Notes: generated by a model not told the origin, from the sequence alone. Positions 8,004 to 15,968 are shown, counted from the stretch's first letter. The stretch is DNA of 64,000 nt from an uncultured Eubacterium sp. (GCA_900544285.1 UQUT01000006.1:29043-93042), one strand, 5' to 3'. Made by a program: numbers and translations.

Positions 8004-8291
8004 TCAAAAAATCTCCAAGACGGTCGTCAAGGGGATTTCAGGCTCACATTCTCCGCAGTTTTTATCAAAAGCGGGGCTGCAGAAATAATAATTTTTGTCG
8101 TCCGAATGCTCGCAGACTATGCCGAGCGCCTCCGATGACGTATAAAGCTCTCCGAAGGTCTGGCTGGGCACATATGCAATCGCAAGTGACGGTCCTGCCG
8201 TCTGCGATGCGTATCCGCAACCGCCGCTCTGCATGTATCCCCTCATTCCGCATGACCGACATCCGCCTGTATTTGCAAAACTTCTGTTCAT
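8004..8291 (-). CDS. Chimeric CotJA-head/CotJC-tail spore-coat-like protein
   Basis: A 95-residue protein. Residues 1-57 or so match the CotJA encoded at 14170 (shared GGCRSCG, GPSLAIAYVP, TSSEAL). From EALGIV onward it matches the extreme C-terminus of the CotJC encoded at 14666 (EALGIV, then DKNYYFC.PAFDKNCG), followed by a 16-residue novel tail. The whole CotJB gene and the manganese-catalase core of CotJC are missing. The join lies at a GAAGCGCTCGGC-like tract, consistent with an in-frame internal deletion of a second cotJ operon. Both parts differ from their relatives mainly at third codon positions and the frame is open, suggesting it is still under selection. The frame extends upstream to 8408, but the family start MNR at 8291 is preferred. 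No clear ribosome binding site is visible. Confidence 0.72.
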   Translation of the reverse strand: MNRSFANTGGCRSCGMRGYMQSGGCGYASQTAGPSLAIAYVPSQTFGELYTSSEALGIVCEHSDDKNYYFCSPAFDKNCGECEPEIPLTTVLEIF

Positions 8292-8431
8292 ATATAAATC
8301 GGGAAAATTTCCCGTCGCCTTTTTTGTTATTGCGGGTCGCCACGCTGATATTGCGGGCTGTTTGTGCGGACTTGCCGGCGTATTGTCATGTAATATAAGG
8401 TAAAACAAAAAAGCTCTCCGCCGAGAGCTTT

Positions 8432-8674
8432 TTATCTTATTTCCTGTTCCATTGAGTCAAATGCGTCCGAGCTGAAAAATTCAATAACCGAGATATTGAG
8501 TCCGTCGCAGATTTTCTTTATCGTTGCAATAGTCACGCTGTTGTTTCTTCCGTTTATGATATTGTTCAAAGTCGACTGGGTTATCCCGCAGATTGTGGCG
8601 AGCTTGTTCAAGGTTATTCCGCGCTCGTCACAAAGCTCGAGTATCCTTTTTCTGACAGCCTCACCTATTCGCAC
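8432..8674 (-). CDS. XRE-family helix-turn-helix regulator
   Basis: An 80-residue Cro/CI-type regulator; the HTH (about 8-62) includes TLNKLATICGITQSTLNNII and a GRNNSVTIATIKKICDGLNI second half. There is no effector domain. The start is GTG (8674), set by AAGGAGGGA 8 bases upstream. The divergent intergenic region contains short inverted repeats at 8721-8736 and 8739-8752, the latter overlapping the -35 of a plus-strand promoter; these are candidate operators. Its target is unknown; autoregulation and control of the divergent transcript are inference. Confidence 0.85.
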   Translation of the reverse strand: MRIGEAVRKRILELCDERGITLNKLATICGITQSTLNNIINGRNNSVTIATIKKICDGLNISVIEFFSSDAFDSMEQEIR

Positions 8675-8738
8675 CCACGTCTCCCTCCTTGTTATATCTC
8701 CTTATATATATAATATCTGATTTTTTTCGAAAAAATTT

Positions 8739-8752
8739 AACTCTTTTGAGTT
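8739..8752. promoter_or_regulatory. Inverted repeat, candidate XRE operator
   Basis: AACTC-TTTT-GAGTT overlaps the -35 of the plus-strand promoter at 8751 and lies 65 bp upstream of the XRE gene. A second A/T palindrome centred on CG sits at 8721-8736. Assignment to the neighbouring regulator is by position only. Confidence 0.3.
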
Positions 8753-8779
8753 GACTTTTGAAAGAATATGTTGTAATAT
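8751..8779 (+). promoter_or_regulatory. Sigma-A promoter with no coding gene before the next terminator
   Basis: TTGACT (8751-8756), 17-bp spacer, TAATAT (8774-8779). Transcription would start near 8786 and meet a strong terminator at 8915-8956. Confidence 0.6.
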
Positions 8780-8785
8780 ATTATT

Positions 8786-8956
8786 GACGCTGACAATAGC
8801 TGTAAAAAAGAAGAAAATCTAATTTCTCGGTTAGTTTTTCACATCTGCATTCGGCATGTCAAAGCGGTTATGAAAAGGGAAAGTTTTGGTATCCAGACAA
8901 AAAAGTTTTCCCCCAAAGACTTTCGGAGTACCCCGCTCCGAAAGTCTTTTCTTTTT
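8786..8956 (+). ncRNA. Candidate small RNA of about 170 nt
   Basis: The stretch lies between a good promoter (8751-8779) and a strong intrinsic terminator, and no reading frame with a ribosome binding site is seen in it. I do not recognise a known RNA family (no SRP, 6S or tmRNA signature seen). It is transcribed divergently from the XRE regulator. It could instead be a leader with a terminator upstream of the 9156 gene, but that gene has its own promoter at 9077. Confidence 0.35.
8915..8956 (+). terminator. Strong intrinsic terminator
   Basis: A perfect 14-bp stem, AAAGACTTTCGGAG (8915-8928) and CTCCGAAAGTCTTT (8936-8949), with a 7-nt loop, is followed by TCTTTTT. It is oriented plus. Confidence 0.85.
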
Positions 8957-9076
8957 GCAGTCGTCACTGTCTGCCTTGCAAAATAATTCAAAAATATGTT
9001 CCCGCGACAAAAAACATCTCGCCCGGGCTGAAAAAGTCGCGCGGCTTTTTCCCGAGCTCAATTTCTCCTTTCGGGG

Positions 9077-9105
9077 TTTACTTTTCAGCATTGTTGTGAT
9101 ATAAT
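9077..9105 (+). promoter_or_regulatory. Sigma-A promoter of the sulfatase-fold membrane protein gene
   Basis: TTTACT (9077-9082), 17-bp spacer ending TGA, TATAAT (9100-9105), 51 bp before the ATG. Confidence 0.7.
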
Positions 9106-9155
9106 AATCTCCACCGTTTATAATCTCTATTTTCGCATATCAAAAGGAATTTCAA

Positions 9156-10997
9156 ATGGAAAACATATTAAAAACCGAAAAGAAAACGTCGGGCGATAAG
9201 GCTCCACCTCCGAAAAAGCCCTTGTTTTCGGATAAATTCAAAGGAAAGCTGTTAGCCCTCTGGAATGACGACCGTCGTTTTTCCGAAAGGCTCATAACCT
9301 CCGGAGCAGCCGTGCTCGCGTTCGTTTTCACATTTCTTATGTTCGGCCCGTTTGAGCTTTTCGTCTCAAACATGTCATATTTCGTATTCAGCGCAAAGCA
9401 GCTTCTTCCGCCGATAATCATCTTCGGAATAGCAGTTCTTGCGGTGGCGACGGTGCTCTTTGCCCTGCTCCGCGGCAAGATTTTCAATGCCGTAATCTCG
9501 CTTGTCCTCGGAATAACCGTTGCCGGGTATATCCAGGGAAACTATATAAACATCGATCACGGCGCCCTCGACGGAACAGCCGTCGCCTGGCACGATTTCA
9601 AGTGGCAGATGCTCGGAAACCTCCTTATCTGGGCAGTTATCATTCTTATACCGATAATTTTCTGTTATTTCAGCCGTGATGTCTGGAAGAGTTTTGTGCG
9701 GATAGTCTCCCTTGTACTCGTCGTGATGCAGGTGTTCGGGACGGTATATCTCGTCGTCAAATCCGCATATCAGATAAAAAACGACGTCTCCGGCGACGGA
9801 TATTTTGAATGCAGCGAGCAGTTCAAGGTTTCAAAAAACAAAAATACTATCGTTTTCCTTCTGGACAGAATGGATAAAAAATATATGGACAAGCTCCTTG
9901 CAAAGGATCCCGAGCTCCGCGAGAAGCTCTCCGGCTTTACATATTACAAAAACTTCACAGGCAGCTATTCGAGGACCTTCCCCTCCGTAACATATCTGCT
10001 TTCCGGAAAAAAATATAATTATGATATGCCGTCGGGAGAGTATATGGAGAAGGCTATGCGCGAGTCAACCTTCTTTTCCTCCCTTGCCTCTGCGGGTTAC
10101 GAAACAAGACTTTATACAGACACTCAGTACGTAGCGGGAAACGTTGAAAACTTCGGAGGTACCGTCAAAAACGCCGCAACATCGAAGGGAAAAGCAAAGC
10201 CGATGAAGATTCTCTCCGCTATGCTTGACCTCTCCGCATACAGATATTCTCCGGAGGCGATGAAGCCGTATTTCCATATCTATACGGACAACATAACGCA
10301 GAAATACATCTTCGGCGATAAAGACGGCAGCGTTTATACAATGGATGACGCAATATTCTATAAAGCGTTCCGCGAAAAGGGCGTGACGCTTGACGATAAC
10401 GCCGGCGACTTCATTTTCTATCACCTCCAGGGCGCGCACGACCCTTTCACAATGAACGAAAAGGGCGAGGAAGTCATGTTTGACTACATAAATTATGGAG
10501 AGGCAATGTATAAGCAGATCCGCGGCGATTTCAAAATGATTTTCAGTTATATAAAGCAACTCAAAGCCGCAGGCGTATATGACAATACAACAATAATCAT
10601 CACCGCAGACCACGGCAGAACCGGCACCGCCCCCTCTCTTGAGGAAGCAACAGGCGAAAACTACGGCGAGCGCGTCCTGACACTGCTTATAAAGGAAGCG
10701 GGAGCAGACACATCAACGCCGCTGAGAACTTCAATGAAGCAGATATGCCAGGCAAACCTGCATAAGACCTTTCTTCGTTCCATGGGCATAAGCTATGAGG
10801 ACGACGGCATCCGCGCAATTGAGGATATCGGCGAGGACGAAGAAATGACAAGATATTTCTATATGAGCGGCTCAAACAAAACAGGCACAAACAGGGATAC
10901 AAATCTCGTCACCTATGAAATAAAAGGCGACGCAAACGACTTTTCAAACTGGAAGAAGGTCAAAACGGAGAAAATGCAGTATCCGTTCTATGATTGA
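9156..10997 (+). CDS. Membrane-anchored sulfatase/LTA-synthase-like (alkaline phosphatase superfamily) protein
   Basis: A 613-residue protein with about five N-terminal membrane helices (49-66, 84-105, 110-128, 152-172, 180-202) and an extracytoplasmic sulfatase-fold domain from about 228. TIVFLLDRMD begins the domain, T274 in SRTFPSV is the probable nucleophile, HLQGAHDPF is near 423 and the metal-binding TADHGR has D485 and H486. The topology resembles lipoteichoic acid synthase and phosphoethanolamine transferases, so transfer of a phosphoglycerol-like group to a cell-surface glycan is likely, with donor and acceptor unknown. It is followed after 26 bp by an oxidoreductase gene, possibly in one operon. 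Confidence 0.82.
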   Translation: MENILKTEKKTSGDKAPPPKKPLFSDKFKGKLLALWNDDRRFSERLITSGAAVLAFVFTFLMFGPFELFVSNMSYFVFSAKQLLPPIIIFGIAVLAVATVLFALLRGKIFNAVISLVLGITVAGYIQGNYINIDHGALDGTAVAWHDFKWQMLGNLLIWAVIILIPIIFCYFSRDVWKSFVRIVSLVLVVMQVFGTVYLVVKSAYQIKNDVSGDGYFECSEQFKVSKNKNTIVFLLDRMDKKYMDKLLAKDPELREKLSGFTYYKNFTGSYSRTFPSVTYLLSGKKYNYDMPSGEYMEKAMRESTFFSSLASAGYETRLYTDTQYVAGNVENFGGTVKNAATSKGKAKPMKILSAMLDLSAYRYSPEAMKPYFHIYTDNITQKYIFGDKDGSVYTMDDAIFYKAFREKGVTLDDNAGDFIFYHLQGAHDPFTMNEKGEEVMFDYINYGEAMYKQIRGDFKMIFSYIKQLKAAGVYDNTTIIITADHGRTGTAPSLEEATGENYGERVLTLLIKEAGADTSTPLRTSMKQICQANLHKTFLRSMGISYEDDGIRAIEDIGEDEEMTRYFYMSGSNKTGTNRDTNLVTYEIKGDANDFSNWKKVKTEKMQYPFYD

Positions 10998-11023
10998 TAT
11001 TTACTTAAGCGAGGTAAACTATT

Positions 11024-12328
11024 ATGAAACAGCTTACGGCAATTTGCATAGGCGCGGGCGGCAGAGGCAGAGGCTATTCAAATATAATGGCAGAAATGCC
11101 CGAAAAATTTAAGCTCATCGGCGTGGCTGATCCCGTCGACGCGGCGCGCGAGGTTTTGCGCGAGAATTTTAATCTTCCTGCCGAAAACTGCTGCAAAAGC
11201 TGGGAAGAGATTCTTTCCCGACCGAAATTTGCGGACATCGCAATAATCGCAACCATGGACGATATGCATTACGGTCCCGCAATGAAGGCAATCTCCCTCG
11301 GATATGATATTCTCCTCGAAAAGCCCATCGCGCAGACCGTCGGGGAATGTGCGGACATTGCAAAGGCGGCGCACGAAAAGGGCGTAAAGGTCATAGTCTG
11401 TCACGTTCTGCGCTACACGCCTTTTTATAAAAAGGTAAAAGAAATCGTTGACAGAGGCGATATAGGCGATATAATGTCCGTCATCGCGCTCGAAAGAATC
11501 GGCAATATTCATTTCAGTCACAGCTATGTCCGCGGCAACTGGCACAGCGAGGAAGAAACAACTCCCATGCTCCTTGCTAAAAGCTGTCACGACATCGACA
11601 TAATCCAATGGATCATCGGCAAGACTTGCAAAAAGGTATCGTCGTTCGGGGATCTGACGTATTTCAGAAAAGAAAATGCGCCCAAAGGCTCGCCGAGAAG
11701 ATGTGCGGACGGCGGCTGCCCGATAGCGGAAACCTGCCCTTATAACTGTATAAAGCTCTATTATGACGACAAAAATAACCTCTGGTTCCGTCGCGCGGCG
11801 ACAAAGGGCATTTCGCAGACGACCTATCCGACGGATGACGAGGTTATGAAAGCGCTTATGACAACGGATTACGGTCTCTGCGTTTTCCATGCGAACAATG
11901 ACGTCCTCGATCATCAGATTGTCAATATGCTCTTTGACGGAAACGTCACCGCAACTCTGACGGTCAACGCCTTCAACGGCGGCGGCAGAGCGATTCATCT
12001 CTTCGGCACGAAGGGAGAGCTTGTCGCCGAGGCAAACGACACGGAGATAAGAGTTTATAATTCGGACATAAGAAAATGGTCATCCGTACCCGTAAAGGAA
12101 ACGGAGGAAAGTATTCTCGGCGGTCACGGCGGCGGCGATCAGGGCATCATTGCCGACCTTTACGACTACCTCTGCGGAACATACAACGGCTGCTCCGTTG
12201 CGGATATTTCCGTTTCCGCCGCAAATCATCTCATCGGCTTTGCCGCGGAAAGAGCAAGACACACCAATACCGTTGTCGACGTTGACAAATACTTTTCCGA
12301 ATTCGGTCTTGAAAACAAATATATATAA
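11024..12328 (+). CDS. Gfo/Idh/MocA-family NAD(P)-dependent oxidoreductase
   Basis: A 434-residue cytosolic dehydrogenase. The Rossmann loop GAGGRGRG is at 10-17 and the hallmark EKP (lysine K100) follows at 99-101. The C-terminal half is the usual alpha/beta dimerisation and substrate domain. An internal C-x4-C-x5-C-x3-C cluster (CADGGC...CPYNC) lies at about 231-246; related motifs occur in one subfamily and may bind metal. These enzymes oxidise or reduce hydroxyls of sugars, inositols or sugar nucleotides; the substrate cannot be told. It probably shares a transcript with the upstream sulfatase-fold gene, suggesting surface sugar metabolism. A terminator follows. Confidence 0.88.
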   Translation: MKQLTAICIGAGGRGRGYSNIMAEMPEKFKLIGVADPVDAAREVLRENFNLPAENCCKSWEEILSRPKFADIAIIATMDDMHYGPAMKAISLGYDILLEKPIAQTVGECADIAKAAHEKGVKVIVCHVLRYTPFYKKVKEIVDRGDIGDIMSVIALERIGNIHFSHSYVRGNWHSEEETTPMLLAKSCHDIDIIQWIIGKTCKKVSSFGDLTYFRKENAPKGSPRRCADGGCPIAETCPYNCIKLYYDDKNNLWFRRAATKGISQTTYPTDDEVMKALMTTDYGLCVFHANNDVLDHQIVNMLFDGNVTATLTVNAFNGGGRAIHLFGTKGELVAEANDTEIRVYNSDIRKWSSVPVKETEESILGGHGGGDQGIIADLYDYLCGTYNGCSVADISVSAANHLIGFAAERARHTNTVVDVDKYFSEFGLENKYI

Positions 12329-12333
12329 AATAG

Positions 12334-12360
12334 TGCGGGGTTCTCCCCGCATTATTTTTT
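12334..12360 (+). terminator. Intrinsic terminator after the oxidoreductase
   Basis: TGCGGGG-TTCT-CCCCGCA followed by TTATTTTTT. Confidence 0.85.
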
Positions 12361-12376
12361 ATTTACATTTACTATG

Positions 12377-12405
12377 TTGACATTTGCCCCGGACGGTAGT
12401 AAAAT
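12377..12405 (+). promoter_or_regulatory. Sigma-A promoter of the M28 peptidase gene
   Basis: Perfect TTGACA (12377-12382), 17-bp spacer, TAAAAT (12400-12405), 36 bp before the ATG. Confidence 0.8.
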
Positions 12406-12441
12406 AGTTGCGTTAAAATCAAAGAAAAGGAGATATTTCTT

Positions 12442-13704
12442 ATGGATATATCAGCAAAAAGAATGTATGATTTTCTTAAAAAGATGAATTTTGTCCGTCT
12501 TTCGACAACCGAAGGCGAAACAAAAGCGGCAGGTATGATAGCGGACGAAATCCGCGCAATCGGCGGCGAGCCGACAATTGAAACCTTCAAGGCTCCGCAT
12601 TACGAGATCAAAACGGCAAAGCTCGAAGTGCTCACTCCCTTCAAAAAGGAATATGAAGTCACGGGCTACGGCTTTTCCGGCAACGCCGCAAAGGACGGCA
12701 TCGAAGCAGAGCTTGTATATGTTGACGCTTTTGACGAAATCAATCTTCGCAGGGTAAAGGGAAAAATCGTTCTCTTCTCCGGCGGCGTCAATGCAGACGC
12801 TTTTGAAAAGCTCATAAAGGCAGGTGCGCTCGCGCTCATCGGCATGGCAGGCGACTTCCGCGACAAAAAGGGCAATTATGACCTTGACGAGCGCATGCTT
12901 CGCCCGTTGGCAATGGAAAAAGGCGTTCTTCCCATGGTATGCGTTCACATAAACGACGCAAAGGCTATGATTGAAGGCGGCGCAAAAACCGTTCGCGTAA
13001 CGCTTGAGCAGGAGGAGGGCGAAGCCGACTCCCGCAACGTTATTGCGGAAATCAAAGGCACGGAATTTCCGGACGAGGTCATCGTTTATACCGCCCATTA
13101 CGATTCCGTACCCTTCAGCCGCGGTATGTTCGATAACGGCACAGGCACCGTCACGATACTTGAAATGTATCGTCACTTTATGAAAAATCCGCCACGCCGT
13201 ACAGTCAGATTCATCTGGTGCGGCTCGGACGAGCGCGGACTTCTCGGCAGCAAGGCATATATTGCCGCGCACGAGGATCTTCTTGAAAATATCCGTCTCT
13301 GCATAAACGTCGACATGACGGGACCCGTATTCGGCAAGGATTGCCTCCGTATCACAGGCGAGGAAGCACTCATTCACGCCGTTGACTATATGGCAAAGGA
13401 AAAGGGCTTCTCCGCTTCCGTATGGCAGGATATCTATTCCTCCGACGGCATTCCCTTTGCAGACAAGGGCATCCCCGCAATCAACGTTCTCCGTCAGGCA
13501 GCCGGCGGTTTGACCTGCATCCATTGCCGCACAGACGTTATCTCTCAGGTAAGCGCAAAGTCAATGGCAAAAACAGCCGAATTCCTTGAGCTTTTGTCCG
13601 AAAGGTTCATCGGCGCCGAAGTCTTCCCCATCGCAAAGAAGATTCCGGACAACATGGTCGAAAGAGTCAATAAATATCTCGGCAAAAAGCCCGAACAGAA
13701 ATAA
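12442..13704 (+). CDS. M28-family zinc metallopeptidase (aminopeptidase-like)
   Basis: A 420-residue peptidase: a PA-like insert (about 80-190) and the M28 catalytic core. Zinc ligands are visible as H219 in TAHYDS, D231 in MFDNGTG, E264 in SDERGLLGS and a later aspartate in VDMTGP; a C-terminal histidine lies in TCIHCR. The residue normally serving as general base (first Glu of EExGLxGS) is Asp263 here, a mild departure. There is no signal peptide, so it should work on peptides in the cytosol. It is a single-gene unit between a consensus promoter and a palindrome-terminator element that starts at the stop codon. Confidence 0.88.
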   Translation: MDISAKRMYDFLKKMNFVRLSTTEGETKAAGMIADEIRAIGGEPTIETFKAPHYEIKTAKLEVLTPFKKEYEVTGYGFSGNAAKDGIEAELVYVDAFDEINLRRVKGKIVLFSGGVNADAFEKLIKAGALALIGMAGDFRDKKGNYDLDERMLRPLAMEKGVLPMVCVHINDAKAMIEGGAKTVRVTLEQEEGEADSRNVIAEIKGTEFPDEVIVYTAHYDSVPFSRGMFDNGTGTVTILEMYRHFMKNPPRRTVRFIWCGSDERGLLGSKAYIAAHEDLLENIRLCINVDMTGPVFGKDCLRITGEEALIHAVDYMAKEKGFSASVWQDIYSSDGIPFADKGIPAINVLRQAAGGLTCIHCRTDVISQVSAKSMAKTAEFLELLSERFIGAEVFPIAKKIPDNMVERVNKYLGKKPEQK

Positions 13705-13804
13705 CTTACTTTTCTTCGAGAAGAAAAGTAAGCAAAAGAAGCTTCAGTAATTGTATTGTTCAAATTTTATATTCTCATAAAAGGGGCGGTTTCCGCTCCT
13801 TTTT
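13705..13804 (+). repeat. Stop-anchored palindrome-terminator element (copy 4)
   Basis: CTTACTTTTCTTC/GAAGAAAAGTAAG (13705-13732) starts on the base after the TAA stop. It is followed by CAAAAGAAGCTTCAGTAATTG, an AT-rich tract, and the terminator GGGGCGG-TTT-CCGCTCC-TTTTT ending at 13804. The order and spacing match 5629-5731. Confidence 0.85.
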
Positions 13805-13814
13805 GATTTTGTAC

Positions 13815-13990
13815 CATACTCTTCTTCGAGAAGAAAAATGGGCAAAAGAAACTTCAGTTATTGGTTTGTGTGCGTTCTCTTTTAGCCTTTCTCTTTGAGG
13901 AAGGGGGACCGCAACGCGGTGGAAGGAGTTTATTAAAAACCTCCTTCAGTTACGACTTCGTCGTGCCGGCTTCCTCTTGGAGGAAGCCTT
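13815..13990 (+). repeat. Second element copy plus a GGAAG-rich inverted-repeat module
   Basis: A degenerate palindrome around CTTCTTCGAGAAGAA (13815-13841) and the conserved CAAAAGAAACTTCAG tract are followed by a different module. In it GGAAGGGGGACCGC...GGTGGAAGGAG (about 13890-13930) and CCTCCTTCAG...GCTTCCTC (13940-13980) form long imperfect stems. No coding potential is seen from 13705 to 14169. Confidence 0.6.
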
Positions 13991-14020
13991 AACGGAGGAG
14001 CGCAAACCTTATAAAAAGAA

Positions 14021-14051
14021 AACAGAGCTGAAATATCGGCTCTGTTTTTTT
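14021..14051 (+). terminator. Intrinsic terminator upstream of cotJ
   Basis: AACAGAGC (14021-14028) pairs with GCTCTGTT (14039-14046), followed by a T run. It separates the repeat region from the cotJ promoter. Confidence 0.7.
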
Positions 14052-14103
14052 CGGCAATGTTCCTCCTCGCCCCGCCGCACAATTCGTCCGTCGGCGGAAT
14101 AAA

Positions 14104-14136
14104 ATAATATCAGCGGAGAGATCCGCAAGAATACAG
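14104..14136 (+). promoter_or_regulatory. Possible sigma-E-type promoter of cotJ
   Basis: AATAATAT (14103-14110) and GAATACAG (14129-14136) loosely fit the mother-cell sigma-E pattern (ATA, then CATACAnT about 17 bp later). The match is weak; cotJ of Bacillus subtilis is known to be sigma-E dependent. Confidence 0.25.
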
Positions 14137-14169
14137 AAGGAGGACAAGGGTTTTTCCCTAATCATATAT

Positions 14170-14406
14170 ATGAACAGAGGATATACAACCGCAGGCGGTT
14201 GCCGAAGCTGCGGAGCTACGGACCGCTCCCGCGGATACGGTTGCGGCGAAAGCGGGCAGGGCGGCGGACCGTCGCTTGCTATGGCATATGTGCCGCTGCA
14301 AAGCTTCACAGACCTGTACTCTCCCGAAGAAGCACTCCGCAGAGGAACGCTTTTCAGAGAGCTATATATGCCGTACGGAGGAGGTTCAAGATGCAGGAGA
14401 ACTTAA
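14170..14406 (+). CDS. cotJA: Spore coat protein CotJA
   Basis: A 78-residue small spore-coat protein: Gly/Cys-rich head with GGCRSCG, then the family core GPSLAMAYVPLQSF and a helix with YSPEEAL. In Bacillus, CotJA and CotJC associate in the inner coat. The best Shine-Dalgarno run (AAGGAGGA, 14138-14145) lies 24 bases from the ATG, further than normal, yet the family start MNRGY argues for this ATG. It overlaps cotJB by 16 bp. Its head is the part duplicated in the chimeric gene at 8004-8291. Confidence 0.88.
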   Translation: MNRGYTTAGGCRSCGATDRSRGYGCGESGQGGGPSLAMAYVPLQSFTDLYSPEEALRRGTLFRELYMPYGGGSRCRRT

Positions 14407-14666
14407 GAGGTTGCCGGGAGCAGGCTGCGCTCTTCGGCGAAATAACAACAGTCAGCTTCACTATTGACGAGCTGCGACTTTTCCTTGACACTCATCCGGA
14501 AAGCAGAGAAGCGCTTGCGCTTTTCAACAGCAACGTAAAGAGGAGAAACGAGCTTTTGCGCTCATATGAAGAAAAATACGGTCCGATCGAAGCATACAGC
14601 GAAAATTCGGACGGTTGGAGCTGGAACACCGCTCCGATGCCTTGGGAAACGGAGGGTAACTACTGA
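14391..14666 (+). CDS. cotJB: Spore coat protein CotJB
   Basis: A 91-residue coat protein with the CotJB helix pattern (TVSFTIDELRLFLDTHPE, then ALALFNSNVKRRNEL) and the conserved C-terminal Trp/Pro segment WSWNTAPMPWETEGNY. The ATG at 14391 has GGAGGAGG 8 bases upstream, inside the end of cotJA; a frame open from 14199 is not the start. The stop TGA shares one base with the cotJC ATG. The protein is needed for normal coat placement of the CotJ complex in Bacillus; the molecular role is unknown. Confidence 0.9.
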   Translation: MQENLRGCREQAALFGEITTVSFTIDELRLFLDTHPESREALALFNSNVKRRNELLRSYEEKYGPIEAYSENSDGWSWNTAPMPWETEGNY

Positions 14667-15280
14667 TGTGGGAATATGAAAAAAGGTTGCAATTTCCGGT
14701 AAGAATCAAAAATCCGGATGCGAGAGCAGCAAAGATAATAATCAGCCAGTACGGCGGTCCGGACGGCGAGCTCAGTGCTTCCCTGCGCTATCTTTCGCAG
14801 AGATTTTCAATGCCTTATGCAAGGGTCTCCGGACTTCTGACAGACATCGGAACGGAGGAGCTTGCGCATCTTGAAATGATCGGAGCGATCGTCAGCCAGC
14901 TGACGAGAAACCTGACCATAGACGAAATAAAAGCACAGGGCTTTGACGCATATTTTGTCGATCACACAACGGGCGTATACCCGCAGGCTGCGTCCGGAAC
15001 GCCGTTTACGGCGGCTTATATAGCCTCCAAGGGCGATCCGATAACGGATCTGACAGAGGATATGGCTGCGGAACAAAAAGCAAGAACGACTTATGACAAC
15101 ATCCTCAAGCTCGTCGATGATCCGGATGTCATCGAGCCAATAAAGTTTTTGCGCCAGCGTGAGATCGTTCATTTTCAGCGCTTCGGCGAAGCGCTCGGCA
15201 TAGTCCGCGACCATTTAAATGATAAAAACTATTATTTCTGCAATCCCGCATTCGATAAAAACTGCGGCAAAAACGGATGA
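14666..15280 (+). CDS. cotJC: Spore coat protein CotJC, manganese-catalase family
   Basis: A 204-residue ferritin-like four-helix protein of the Mn-catalase family. Metal-ligand motifs are visible as GTEELAHLEM, AEQKARTTYDNI and REIVHFQRF. It should sit in the spore coat and may break down peroxide. The C-terminus DKNYYFCNPAFDKNCG is the segment found again at the end of the chimeric protein encoded at 8004-8291. The ATG overlaps the cotJB stop (TGATG), so the three genes are translationally coupled. A bidirectional terminator follows at 15321. Confidence 0.92.
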   Translation: MWEYEKRLQFPVRIKNPDARAAKIIISQYGGPDGELSASLRYLSQRFSMPYARVSGLLTDIGTEELAHLEMIGAIVSQLTRNLTIDEIKAQGFDAYFVDHTTGVYPQAASGTPFTAAYIASKGDPITDLTEDMAAEQKARTTYDNILKLVDDPDVIEPIKFLRQREIVHFQRFGEALGIVRDHLNDKNYYFCNPAFDKNCGKNG

Positions 15281-15320
15281 TACGTTTTTTCGGCCTTGCA
15301 CGACCGTATCCCCAAAAGCA

Positions 15321-15356
15321 AAAATCTCTTCGGAAAACCGAAGAGATTTTTCTTTT
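15321..15356. terminator. Bidirectional terminator between cotJC and the uracil-DNA glycosylase
   Basis: AAAATCTCTTCGG-AAAA-CCGAAGAGATTTT is a perfect 13-bp stem with T-rich flanks on both strands; it serves cotJC (plus) and the convergent gene ending at 15355. Confidence 0.85.
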
Positions 15357-15918
15357 ATTCATTCAATAAATCGAGCTTTTCTTTGATCGCCAGCATATCG
15401 GCAAGCATTGCGTCCTTTTTGTGCGGATCGCGGAGAAGCGCCGAAGGATGATACACCGCGCATATTTCAAACTGTCCCCTTTGGAACCATATGCCGTGCT
15501 CCTGCGTAATTTTGAAATCGGGCTTTATCAGTCGCGCGGCGGCAATTCTGCCGAGGCAGACTATCATTTTCGGCTTGATTGCTCTCACCTGCCCGCGGAG
15601 ATATTCAATGCAGACATCCTCCTCATCGGATTTCGGGTCTCTGTTCTTCGGAGGACGGCATTTGAGAATGTTCGCTATGTAAACTTCTTCCCTGCTTATG
15701 CCGACAGCCGTCAGATATTTATCAAACAGCTTTCCAGCCGCGCCGACAAAAGGAATTCCCGAAAGATCCTCTTTTTCGCCCGGCGCCTCGCCGACAAACA
15801 TCAGCGTCGCATTCGGATTGCCGACTCCGAAGACGGTATTGGTGCGCGTTTTGCAAAGCTCGCACCCCGTGCATCTTTCACATTCTTTTTTTATTTCTTC
15901 AAGCGATTTGATTTCCAT
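15355..15918 (-). CDS. Type-4 (Fe-S) uracil-DNA glycosylase
   Basis: A 187-residue repair enzyme that removes uracil from DNA. Family-4 features are the N-terminal cysteines CERCTGCELC (13-22), the active-site loop GEAPGEKEDLSGIPFVG, CRPPKNRDP, and the C-terminal YHPSALLR motif. The cysteines at the start and in NILKCRPP/DVCIEY hold the 4Fe-4S cluster in characterised members. Length is typical. An AT-rich 50-bp gap separates it from mecA upstream on the same strand; the two could be cotranscribed. In many Firmicutes this enzyme substitutes for, or supplements, family-1 Ung. Confidence 0.92.
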   Translation of the reverse strand: MEIKSLEEIKKECERCTGCELCKTRTNTVFGVGNPNATLMFVGEAPGEKEDLSGIPFVGAAGKLFDKYLTAVGISREEVYIANILKCRPPKNRDPKSDEEDVCIEYLRGQVRAIKPKMIVCLGRIAAARLIKPDFKITQEHGIWFQRGQFEICAVYHPSALLRDPHKKDAMLADMLAIKEKLDLLNE

Positions 15919-15968
15919 TCTCCATTCCTCCGACGTGTTTTCTTAATTATAACACATCAAAAAGAGTT

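Noticed and set aside
13545..13763. A possible conserved peptide (MNNTITEASFAYFSSRR) encoded by the cassette in reverse
   Set aside because: A similar reading occurs at 23700 and 63455, but other copies have stops (for example in AATAACTAAAG near 50200) or different frames, so structure rather than coding explains the conservation.
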